A DNA stretch of 6,095 nucleotides. Origin: Desulfovibrionaceae bacterium UBA6814 (lineage in GTDB: Bacteria > Desulfobacterota > Desulfovibrionia > Desulfovibrionales > Desulfovibrionaceae). The notes beneath the pieces are model-generated. The model searched no databases, was not told where the DNA came from, and worked only from the letters and a program-made list of their open reading frames with translations. The position numbers and the translations under genes were made by a program. Within the stretch, counting starts at the first letter, position 1. The number at the start of each line of letters is the position of its first letter. The DNA is taken from the NCBI GenBank assembly GCA_002452635.1, contig DKEU01000053.1, forward strand, positions 1 through 6,095. The letters are read 5' to 3'. Shown here one piece after another: positions 1 through 5,539 of this stretch.

Positions 1-1055
1 TCAAGGAGCTCGACTGCCTCTACGGCATCACCCGCCTGGCCCAGAACCGGGAGCGGCCGCTGCCGGAGATGGCCGGCGCCATCGCCGATCTGATCTGCGC
101 CTCCTGGCAGTATCCCGAGGTGGCCTGCGCCCGGATCACCCTCGACGGGGCCGAATACGCCACGCCGAACTTCCGCCGCACCCGGTGGCGGCAGGACGCG
201 CCGATCATCATCCAGGGGGAGGAAGGCGGCCAGGTCGAGGTCTGCTACCTGGAGGAGCGTCCCGAGTCCGGCGAGGGGCCCTTTCTCACGGAGGAGCGCC
301 GCCTGCTCGACGCGGTGGCCGACCTGGTGGGCCGCATCGTCACCCAGCGCCGGGCGGATGAGCAGATGCGGGCCCTGTCCCGCGAACTCATCATGATCCA
401 GGAGAACGAGCGGCAGCGCATAGCCCGCGAGTTGCACGACCACCTGACCCAGGACCTCTCCGGGATCAAGGCGAACCTGGAGCGGCTCCTTGCCGCCAGC
501 CCTCCGGCGGAGGCCCTCAAGCCGCAGGCCGCCGACGTGGTGGCCCGGCTGGCCGCGTCCATCTCCTCCATCCGAGACCTGTCCTATGTCCTCTTGCCCA
601 TGGGGCTCACCGAGCTCGGGCTGGTGAACACCGTGCTTCGCCACTGCGAGGAGTATTCCCAGCGCCACGGCATCGAGGTGGAGGTGTTCGCCGACGGCAT
701 GTCGGGCGTGAAGCTCGATTTCGAGACGCAGATCAACCTCTATCGCATCATCCAGGAGTCTCTGACCAACGTGCGCAAGCATGCCGCGGCCTCCCGGGTG
801 ACCGTCAGGCTCCTGGCCTCCCATCCCCACCTGCTGCTGCGCATCGACGACGACGGCCGGGGGGCCATGCTGGACGAATGCCAGGCCCGGGCTGGCCGGG
901 AGCGGCGCATAGGCCTCTGGAGCATGCGGGAGCGGGTCCGCCTGCTGGGCGGCAAGATCAGTTTCCAAACCCGGCCGGGGTGCGGCATGCGCATCCGGGT
1001 GGAGGTTCCCCTGATGAGGAGGAAGCGTGACTCCCAAGCGCATCCTGATCGTTGA
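1..1055 (+). CDS. NarX/DegS-like sensor histidine kinase (HisKA_3 type), 5' end outside the window
   Basis: This kinase should autophosphorylate on His and pass the phosphate to the regulator encoded next. The frame is open from the left edge (first full codon at 3), so the N-terminus is missing; the Met codon at 69 is internal to a domain that has already begun (KELDCLYGITRLAQ precedes it). Counting from that Met, residues 1-95 finish a GAF-like sensor module. Residues 96-120 are a helical linker. The DHp helix ERQRIARELHDHLTQ carries the phospho-acceptor His123 (codon 435-437) and the DxxxQ phosphatase motif of this kinase family (D124, Q128). The ATPase domain shows an N-box (E230, N234, H238), a G1 box (DDGRG, 261-265) and a G2 region (IGLWSMRERV, 281-290). 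No membrane segment lies in the visible part. The gene ends at TGA 1053-1055, 29 nt inside the regulator gene. Family is confident; signal is unknown. Confidence 0.93.
   Translation, partial: KELDCLYGITRLAQNRERPLPEMAGAIADLICASWQYPEVACARITLDGAEYATPNFRRTRWRQDAPIIIQGEEGGQVEVCYLEERPESGEGPFLTEERRLLDAVADLVGRIVTQRRADEQMRALSRELIMIQENERQRIARELHDHLTQDLSGIKANLERLLAASPPAEALKPQAADVVARLAASISSIRDLSYVLLPMGLTELGLVNTVLRHCEEYSQRHGIEVEVFADGMSGVKLDFETQINLYRIIQESLTNVRKHAAASRVTVRLLASHPHLLLRIDDDGRGAMLDECQARAGRERRIGLWSMRERVRLLGGKISFQTRPGCGMRIRVEVPLMRRKRDSQAHPDR
1017..1022 (+). promoter_or_regulatory. Ribosome binding site for the response regulator
   Basis: AGGAGG lies 4 nt before the GTG at 1027, inside the end of the kinase gene. 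It decides the regulator's start, because no ATG occurs between it and the first conserved strand of the receiver domain. Its position inside the upstream gene suggests coupled translation. Confidence 0.75.
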
Positions 1056-1701
1056 CGATCATCCGCTGTACCGTGACGGCCTCAAGGCCAGGCTGGCGCA
1101 ATGCGAGGAGTTCGAGGCCGTGGGCGAGGCCGGGACCTTCGCCAAGGGCCTGCTGCTGGCCAAGAAGCTCAAGCCCGACCTGGCCATGGTGGACATCTCC
1201 CTGCCCGACGGCAGCGGCATCGAACTGACCCGGGAGATGATGGCGATCCTGCCCCGCCTGGGGGTGATCATCGTCAGCATGCACTCCAAGGTGGACTTCA
1301 TCGCCGCGGCCTTCCAGGCCGGAGCCTCGGGCTATGTGGCCAAGGAGTCGGGCGCGGACTGCATCATGCAGGCCATCGAGAGCGTGACCTCGGGACGGCA
1401 GTTCCTGGACAGCCTGCTGTCGCCCAAGGTCGTGAGCCGGTTGAACGCCGTGTCCGAACGCAAGGCCAAGTGCATTGACGAATCCTACGGCAAGCTTTCG
1501 CTGCGGGAGCAGCAGATCATGCGCCTCCTGGCCGAGGGGCTCTCCATCAAGGAGATAGCGAGCAAGCTCTACGTCACCCGCAAGACCGTGGGCAACTACC
1601 GCTACTCCATCATGAACAAGCTGGGCATCAAGAGCCCTCTCGCCTTTGTGCGCCATGCCGCGCGCCTGGGCCTGGTGGATATCGAGGCCGAGGGAGAGTA
1701 G
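1027..1701 (+). CDS. NarL/FixJ-family response regulator (REC plus LuxR-type HTH)
   Basis: This is a 224-residue cytoplasmic DNA-binding regulator, the usual length for the family, and the likely phosphorylation target of the overlapping kinase. The receiver domain (about 4-120) has the acidic pair D10-D11 in ILIVDDHPLYRDGL, the phospho-acceptor D56 in MVDISLPDGSG, the switch residue S84 and the conserved K106 in GYVAKES. After a linker rich in Lys and Ser (about 130-155), a LuxR/NarL-type HTH spans about 157-218 (LSLREQQIMRLLAEGLS). Its recognition region reads TRKTVGNYRYSIMNKLGI, where family members more often have KTVxNH; Gly189 and Tyr191 are therefore slightly atypical. The GTG start is chosen from the AGGAGG upstream and the position of the first receiver strand. 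The 29-nt overlap with the kinase supports one operon. The DNA target and regulon cannot be read from this window. Confidence 0.95.
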   Translation: MTPKRILIVDDHPLYRDGLKARLAQCEEFEAVGEAGTFAKGLLLAKKLKPDLAMVDISLPDGSGIELTREMMAILPRLGVIIVSMHSKVDFIAAAFQAGASGYVAKESGADCIMQAIESVTSGRQFLDSLLSPKVVSRLNAVSERKAKCIDESYGKLSLREQQIMRLLAEGLSIKEIASKLYVTRKTVGNYRYSIMNKLGIKSPLAFVRHAARLGLVDIEAEGE

Positions 1702-1731
1702 CGCGCCTGGGCCTTGCACCGGCCAGGGCGC
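1701..1731 (+). terminator. Possible terminator hairpin after the response regulator
   Basis: GCGC at 1701-1704 can pair with GCGC at 1728-1731. Inside it, CCTGG (1706-1710) pairs with CCAGG (1723-1727) and CC (1712-1713) with GG (1721-1722). Single-G bulges occur at 1705 and 1711, and the loop is 1714-1720. The GC-rich stem starts at the regulator's stop codon, which suits a terminator, but the following TCTCCTGCGTCT is only a weak U tract. The call is tentative. Confidence 0.35.
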
Positions 1732-1797
1732 TCTCCTGCGTCTAGCTCCAGGAACACAACGCGCTAGCGCATTTCACGCTTGAAACAAGCTGAAGAA

Positions 1798-1822
1798 TTG
1801 AAATGATATCCTATCATTTCAA
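1798..1822. repeat. Perfect 11-bp inverted repeat with a 3-bp spacer
   Basis: TTGAAATGATA (1798-1808) and its exact reverse complement (1812-1822) are separated by TCC. The arms are AT-rich, unlike a normal terminator stem. It forms the core of the larger inverted element and could be a hairpin or a protein-binding palindrome. Confidence 0.8.
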
Positions 1823-1833
1823 AGAAATGCACA

Positions 1834-1868
1834 AGAGCATCTAACGCTTTTCAAGCGTAAGATGCTCT
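1834..1868. terminator. Long hairpin at the 3' end of the MASE1 kinase gene, possible bidirectional terminator
   Basis: The arms 1834-1849 and 1853-1868 pair over 16 positions with one A-A mismatch (1843/1859) and a TTC loop. On the - strand the stem begins within the kinase stop codon, so every kinase transcript would carry it. The sequence that follows on that strand (TGTGCATTTCTTT) is only partly T-rich, so intrinsic termination is plausible rather than shown. It may instead protect the 3' end of the RNA, as REP hairpins can. Confidence 0.45.
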
Positions 1869-4515
1869 AGCTTTCGCCGTCCGGCCCGTGCGCCGGCAGG
1901 CGGAAGGCGAAGCAGGAGCCCCGGCCGCCCGGGCCGGGCTCGGTCCAGATGGTCCCGCCGTAGTGCTCCACGATCTGCTGGCAGATGGCCAGGCCCAGGC
2001 CCGTGCCCTTGGGCTTGCTCCGGTCCCGGTCCCCCTCGGTCATCTGGTAGAACTTCTGGAAGATGAGCGCCCGCTCGGCCTCGGGCACGCCCGGGCCGGT
2101 GTCCGTGACCCGGATCTCCGCCGCCCCGTCCACGGCCCGGGCCGCCAGCTGCACCCAGCCCGACTCGGTGAACTTGAGCGCGTTGTGCAGGAGGTTCATG
2201 ACCACCTGCTCCACCCGGTCCCGGTCCGCGCGCACCGCGGGCAGGGCCGCGGGGAGGCGGATGCGCAGGGACAGCGCGGGCTTGGCCGCGAAGGCCCCGG
2301 CCACGGCTGCGTGCGTGTGGGTCAGCAGCTCGGCCAGGTTCAGGTCCTCGTCGCGCCATTGCATCCGGCCGGACTCGATCTTGTTCAGGTCCAGGAGGTC
2401 CCCCACCAGCCGGGACAGGCGCTGCCCCTCCATCACGATGATCTCCGCATCCTCCACGATGAGCCGGCCCTTGCGCTCCAGCACCGGGTCCTGCCGGGCC
2501 AGGTCCGCGAAGTGCCGGGAATGGAGCTTCTGGATCATGCGGGCGAAGCCCAGGATGGAGGTGAGCGGGGTGCGCAGCTCGTGCGAGGCCGAGGACAGGA
2601 AGGCGCTCATCTGGGCGTTGAGATCCCGCAGCCGCTGGTTGGCCTCGGTGAGCTCCGAGGTGCGGGCCGCCACCTGGCGCTCCAGGCCGGCGTGGGCAGC
2701 CAGCAGCTCGGCCTCGGCCCGCTTGCGCTCGGAGATGTCCTGGCACAGGACCTGGTGGGCGGGCCGGCCGTTGAACTCGATGAGGCGCACCGACATCTCG
2801 GTGGGGAAGGGGGTTCCGTCGGCCCGGAGCATGGTGGCCTCGTAGCGGGTGGGCAGGCCGGGTTCGCCCGCCATGCGTCGCTTGGCCATGTCCAGGATGC
2901 GGGGCCGTTCTTCGGCCGGGAATTGTTCGAACGCATTGCGGCCGACCATGGCCGTGGGGGTGGGAAAGCCGAAGGTCTCGGCCGCGGCCGGGTTGGCGAA
3001 CACCACCTCCCCGTCCTGGAAGATGACCAGGCCCAGGGGCAGCATCGCCACCAGGGTGCGGTACTTCTCCTCCTTCTCGGCCAGGGCGCATTCCGCCCGC
3101 TTGATGTCGGACACGTCCAACACGATGCCGCGGATGCCCTCGGGCCGTCCCTCCCGGGTGATGACGTGGGAATAGATGCGCACCGGGACGACCCGGCCGT
3201 CCTTGTGCAGGCAGCGGTACTCCCCGCCCGAGAGGTTGGCTCCGGCCAGTTGGCGGCCGAGGTTCTCCCGGGTCCGGTCCCGGTCCCCGGGGACCACCAT
3301 GTCCAGGACGAACAGACCGGACGCCAGGTCCTCCTGGGTATAGCCGAACATCTCCGCAGCAGTGGCGTTGAGGAAGGTGAAGCGGCCCTGCAGGTCCAGT
3401 TCGAAGACGGTCTGGGGCAGGTTGTCCACCAGGTCGCGGAAGCGGGCCTCGCTCTCGCGCAGGGCGTCCTCGGCCCGGCGGCGCTCTCCCACCTCCCGGG
3501 TGAGCACCAGGTTGGAGCGGATGAGGTTGGCGGTGCGCTGCTCCACGCGGGTCTCCAGCTCCTGCTTCAGGCCGGTGAGCCGGGCCTTGGCGGCCTTGAG
3601 CTCGTCCACCGTGGCGGCCACCAGCAGGGTGGTGGTGGAGGCCACGGCCAGGGCGGCCAACTGCCCGGTGGCCAGGCTCCCGGGGTCGCCCGAGCCGAAG
3701 AGGCCCACGCCTTGCGCCACGCCCACCATGCCCAGCATGCCGAGCAGGGACGAGCACAGGGCCACGCCCCAGACCCCGAAGCGGAAGGCGCACCAGACCA
3801 TGACCGGCAGGAGCAGGGTGCCGGCCGCCCCGCCCAGGGTGGACAGGACGCCGGCCAGGATGAGCAGGCGGATCGCGGCGAGCAGGGCCAGGGCCGCGGC
3901 CATCTCCAGGAGCCGGGCCTGGGTCAGGGCCGGCCGCTCCGGAGTGAAGAATCCCAGCAGCGCCGGGGTGAAGATCAGCACCGAGGTGGCCTGGGCCAGC
4001 CACCAGGCCACGAAGGTCGCCGGGGCCTGGTGCAGCGGGGCCAGGCCCGCGGCCACCAGGGCGGCGCAGCCCAGGGCCGCGGCGAAAAAGGCCGCGCCCA
4101 GGGCCACCATGATGTAGAGGCCGACCTGGCGCAGCCGGGCAAAGGGCCACGCCGGACCCAGCCGGCGCAGGGCCGCGTGCGCGCCGGCCACCACCAGGGC
4201 CTGGCTGGCGGCCAGGGCCACGGCCAGGGCCAGGGCCGAGGCCGGCCCCAGGCCGGCCAGGTCCCGGGCCGCGGGATAGGTGGCCAGCACCGCGCCCAGG
4301 ATCAGGCCGGGCAGGATGCGCAGCCCCGCGGCCAGGGCCAGGCCCAGGGCCAGGCCGGTGGAGGGCCACAGGGCGAGGGCTCCGGGGCCGGGCAGGAGGG
4401 AGAAGGCGCCCAGCCAGCCCAGCAGGGCATAGCCCAGGGCTGCGCCCAGCCAAGCCGCGGCCCCGCGGCTGCGCGGGGCCAGTGCGGCGAGGATTCCGGA
4501 CAGGGGCTGGGCCAT
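1867..4515 (-). CDS. Membrane-bound MASE1-PAS-PAS sensor histidine kinase (orphan)
   Basis: This 882-residue kinase should sense a signal through a membrane domain and/or PAS pockets and phosphorylate a regulator not encoded here. Residues about 20-303 are strongly hydrophobic (eight or so helices) and resemble MASE1: LALWPSTGLALGLALAAG (47-64), WWLAQATSVLIFTPALL (171-187) and FRFGVWGVAL (244-253). A coiled linker follows (about 304-352), then PAS 1 (about 353-477, FLNATAAEMFGYTQEDL) and PAS 2 (about 483-599, FANPAAAETFGF). A second coiled coil (598-640) leads to HisKA with SHELRTP and phospho-acceptor His645. HATPase_c shows the N-box (NLLHNALKF, N778), G1 (DTGPGVP, 805-811), F-box (IFQKFYQ) and G2 (GTGLGLAI, 837-844), all intact. 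There is no receiver or HPt domain. The ATG at 4515 has AGGGAG (4519-4524) 3 nt upstream and its own promoter. The TAG stop lies in the end of the AT-rich palindromic element. Ligands are unknown. Confidence 0.94.
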   Translation of the reverse strand: MAQPLSGILAALAPRSRGAAAWLGAALGYALLGWLGAFSLLPGPGALALWPSTGLALGLALAAGLRILPGLILGAVLATYPAARDLAGLGPASALALAVALAASQALVVAGAHAALRRLGPAWPFARLRQVGLYIMVALGAAFFAAALGCAALVAAGLAPLHQAPATFVAWWLAQATSVLIFTPALLGFFTPERPALTQARLLEMAAALALLAAIRLLILAGVLSTLGGAAGTLLLPVMVWCAFRFGVWGVALCSSLLGMLGMVGVAQGVGLFGSGDPGSLATGQLAALAVASTTTLLVAATVDELKAAKARLTGLKQELETRVEQRTANLIRSNLVLTREVGERRRAEDALRESEARFRDLVDNLPQTVFELDLQGRFTFLNATAAEMFGYTQEDLASGLFVLDMVVPGDRDRTRENLGRQLAGANLSGGEYRCLHKDGRVVPVRIYSHVITREGRPEGIRGIVLDVSDIKRAECALAEKEEKYRTLVAMLPLGLVIFQDGEVVFANPAAAETFGFPTPTAMVGRNAFEQFPAEERPRILDMAKRRMAGEPGLPTRYEATMLRADGTPFPTEMSVRLIEFNGRPAHQVLCQDISERKRAEAELLAAHAGLERQVAARTSELTEANQRLRDLNAQMSAFLSSASHELRTPLTSILGFARMIQKLHSRHFADLARQDPVLERKGRLIVEDAEIIVMEGQRLSRLVGDLLDLNKIESGRMQWRDEDLNLAELLTHTHAAVAGAFAAKPALSLRIRLPAALPAVRADRDRVEQVVMNLLHNALKFTESGWVQLAARAVDGAAEIRVTDTGPGVPEAERALIFQKFYQMTEGDRDRSKPKGTGLGLAICQQIVEHYGGTIWTEPGPGGRGSCFAFRLPAHGPDGES

Positions 4516-4555
4516 GCTCTCCCTTAGGTTGCGAATGAATTGGCGGGGATGGTGA

Positions 4556-4583
4556 ATTGTACCCGGCCGGCCTCGTCAGTCAA
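4556..4583 (-). promoter_or_regulatory. Sigma-70-type promoter for the MASE1 kinase
   Basis: Read on the - strand, TTGACT (4583-4578) and TACAAT (4561-4556) are separated by 16 bp; each hexamer differs from consensus at one base. The -35 box starts 11 nt after the stop codon of the transporter gene. Transcription would begin near 4549, leaving a leader of about 34 nt before the ATG at 4515. The boxes stand out in this GC-rich gap, which supports a real promoter, so the kinase need not depend on the upstream genes. Confidence 0.7.
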
Positions 4584-4593
4584 GGCCGTTGCC

Positions 4594-5472
4594 TCACCCC
4601 TGCACGGCGGCGCGCCGCCGCGCCAGGTGCAGGTTGGGCAGGGCGATGCCGGCCACGATGCAGGCCACGCCCCCCAGCTGGGGCAGGGCCACGGGCTCGC
4701 CCAGCACCAGGGCGGCCAGCACCAGGGTGGCCACCGGCTCGAAGGAGGAGAAGATGGAGGCCAGGGCGCTGCCCACCAGCTCCACCGCGGCGAAGAGCAG
4801 GGACACGGCCAGGGCCGAGGTGATGAGCCCCATGCCCGCGGCCAGGGCCAGGCGCGGGCCGTCCAGGGCCAGGATGGGCCCGGGCCCGCCCACCAGGTTG
4901 AAGAACAGGGCCGCGAACAGGATCACGTACAGGGTCAGGCTGCGCGCCCGCTCGCCCTTGAGGAAGGCCTGCACCAGGGTCAGGTAGCAGGAGTAGGCAA
5001 GCATGGCCCCCAGGGCCAGGAGCACGCCGCGGGGCGGCATGTCCCGGGCGAAGGCGTCGTAGAACACCAGGCCGCTGCCCGCCAGGACCAGGAACAGGGA
5101 CACCCCCACCACCCGGTTGATGCGGGTGCGGCCCAGGGCCGCGGCGGCCAGAGTCACGGTGAGGGGGTAGATGTAGAGGATGAGGGAGGTGGTGGCCGCG
5201 GGCACGTAGGCCAGGGAGCCCATGAAGCACAGGCTCTGCACCGGGTAGATGCAGACCCCGAGCAGGGCGGCCTTGGCCAGGGTGCGCGGCCCCACCCGGA
5301 GGAGCTCCGGCCGGGTGGCCGCGGTGAAGCCGGCCATGATGAGGGCCCCGGCCAGGAACCGGTATTGCACGATCTCCCAGGTGGTCAGGCCCAGGCCGTA
5401 GCCCAGCTTGCCGAAGATGGCCAGGGTGCCGAAGCAGCACGCCGACAGGACCGCATACACCAGACCGCGCAT
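4594..5472 (-). CDS. EamA/DMT-family inner-membrane transporter
   Basis: This is a 292-residue protein of the drug/metabolite transporter superfamily, which exports or exchanges small metabolites across the inner membrane; the substrate cannot be predicted. The length and about ten hydrophobic helices fit the two-repeat EamA fold. The first repeat ends in SLAYVPAATTSLILYIYPL (86-104). The second contains ELVGSALASIFSSFEPV (231-247) followed by ALVLGEPVALPQLGG (254-268), the usual EamA signature region. A basic tail (HLARRRAAVQG) ends the protein. I chose the ATG at 5472 because AGGAGG (5478-5483) lies 5 nt before it. A TTG at 5502 would add ten residues (MAIARGQEAG) but would place this ribosome site inside the gene. 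The gene lies 67 nt downstream of the acyl-CoA synthetase gene, across a terminator, and 78 nt before the MASE1 kinase. No clear promoter of its own is visible. Confidence 0.92.
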   Translation of the reverse strand: MRGLVYAVLSACCFGTLAIFGKLGYGLGLTTWEIVQYRFLAGALIMAGFTAATRPELLRVGPRTLAKAALLGVCIYPVQSLCFMGSLAYVPAATTSLILYIYPLTVTLAAAALGRTRINRVVGVSLFLVLAGSGLVFYDAFARDMPPRGVLLALGAMLAYSCYLTLVQAFLKGERARSLTLYVILFAALFFNLVGGPGPILALDGPRLALAAGMGLITSALAVSLLFAAVELVGSALASIFSSFEPVATLVLAALVLGEPVALPQLGGVACIVAGIALPNLHLARRRAAVQG

Positions 5473-5477
5473 GCCCG

Positions 5478-5483
5478 CCTCCT
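5478..5483 (-). promoter_or_regulatory. Ribosome binding site of the EamA transporter
   Basis: AGGAGG on the - strand lies 5 nt upstream of the ATG at 5472. It settles the start in favour of this ATG over the TTG at 5502. Confidence 0.85.
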
Positions 5484-5500
5484 GCCCGCGAGCTATCGCC

Positions 5501-5531
5501 AAAATCCGGGCCCGGCAAGGGCCGGGCCCGG
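5501..5531 (-). terminator. Rho-independent terminator after the acyl-CoA synthetase
   Basis: On the - strand, CCGGGCCCGGC (5531-5521) pairs perfectly with 5516-5506 across a 4-nt loop, and ATTTT (5505-5501) follows. The stem is 11 bp of G and C only and lies 8 nt after the stop codon of the synthetase gene. The T run is short, but the stem is very stable. Each arm contains the self-complementary CCGGGCCCGG, so other pairings are possible. Confidence 0.8.
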
Positions 5532-5539
5532 GAGGGATG

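Larger units (their letters stand above)
1763..1871. repeat. AT-rich palindromic element with 23-bp inverted ends (MITE- or REP-like)
   Basis: The left end 1763-1785 and the reverse complement of 1849-1871 match at 20 of 23 positions. Both start GCTAG, and the inner 10 bases, ACGCTTGAAA, are identical. The whole is 109 bp and about 40 % G+C by hand count, against roughly 70 % in the flanking genes. Inside lies a perfect 11-bp hairpin (1798-1822). The right end also folds on itself (1834-1868), so several mutually exclusive folds exist. No ORF worth calling lies inside. CTAG occurs at both ends (1764-1767, 1867-1870) and could be a target duplication or part of the repeat. The structure suggests a non-autonomous mobile element or dispersed palindrome sitting between convergent genes. 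An alternative is a purely local bidirectional terminator. Copy number elsewhere is unknown. Confidence 0.6.

Noticed and set aside
958..1719. A 253-codon - strand frame opposite the response regulator
   Set aside because: The regulator frame on the + strand has all receiver and HTH residues; the antisense product has no recognisable domain.
1798..1822. Fur-box-like or similar operator reading of the TGATA/TATCA palindrome
   Set aside because: It lies downstream of both flanking genes, and its spacing and arms do not match the Fur 19-bp consensus well. The inverted-element explanation covers it better.
1702..1866. A small protein or CRISPR repeat in the convergent gap
   Set aside because: No frame with a start and ribosome site of useful length is visible, and the repeats are inverted and unevenly spaced rather than a regular direct array.
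1841..4453. An 870-codon second frame on the - strand within the kinase
   Set aside because: The product is Pro/Gly/Arg-rich with no domains, while the overlapping frame encodes a complete kinase with all catalytic boxes.
4180..4480. Many GCCAGGGCC-like repeats that look like a tandem array
   Set aside because: They are spaced irregularly and in phase with Ala-Leu codons of the membrane domain, so they reflect codon use rather than a repeat array. The same pattern recurs in the transporter gene.
1888..4527. An 879-codon open frame on the + strand opposite the MASE1 kinase
   Set aside because: The translation is a low-complexity mix of Gly, Gln, Ala, Arg, His and Val with no domain. It is the mirror of a GC-rich gene whose codons rarely give antisense stops.
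5502..5502. TTG start for the transporter at 5502
   Set aside because: It has no ribosome site, sits at the T tract of the terminator, and adds ten polar residues. The ATG at 5472 has AGGAGG at 5 nt.
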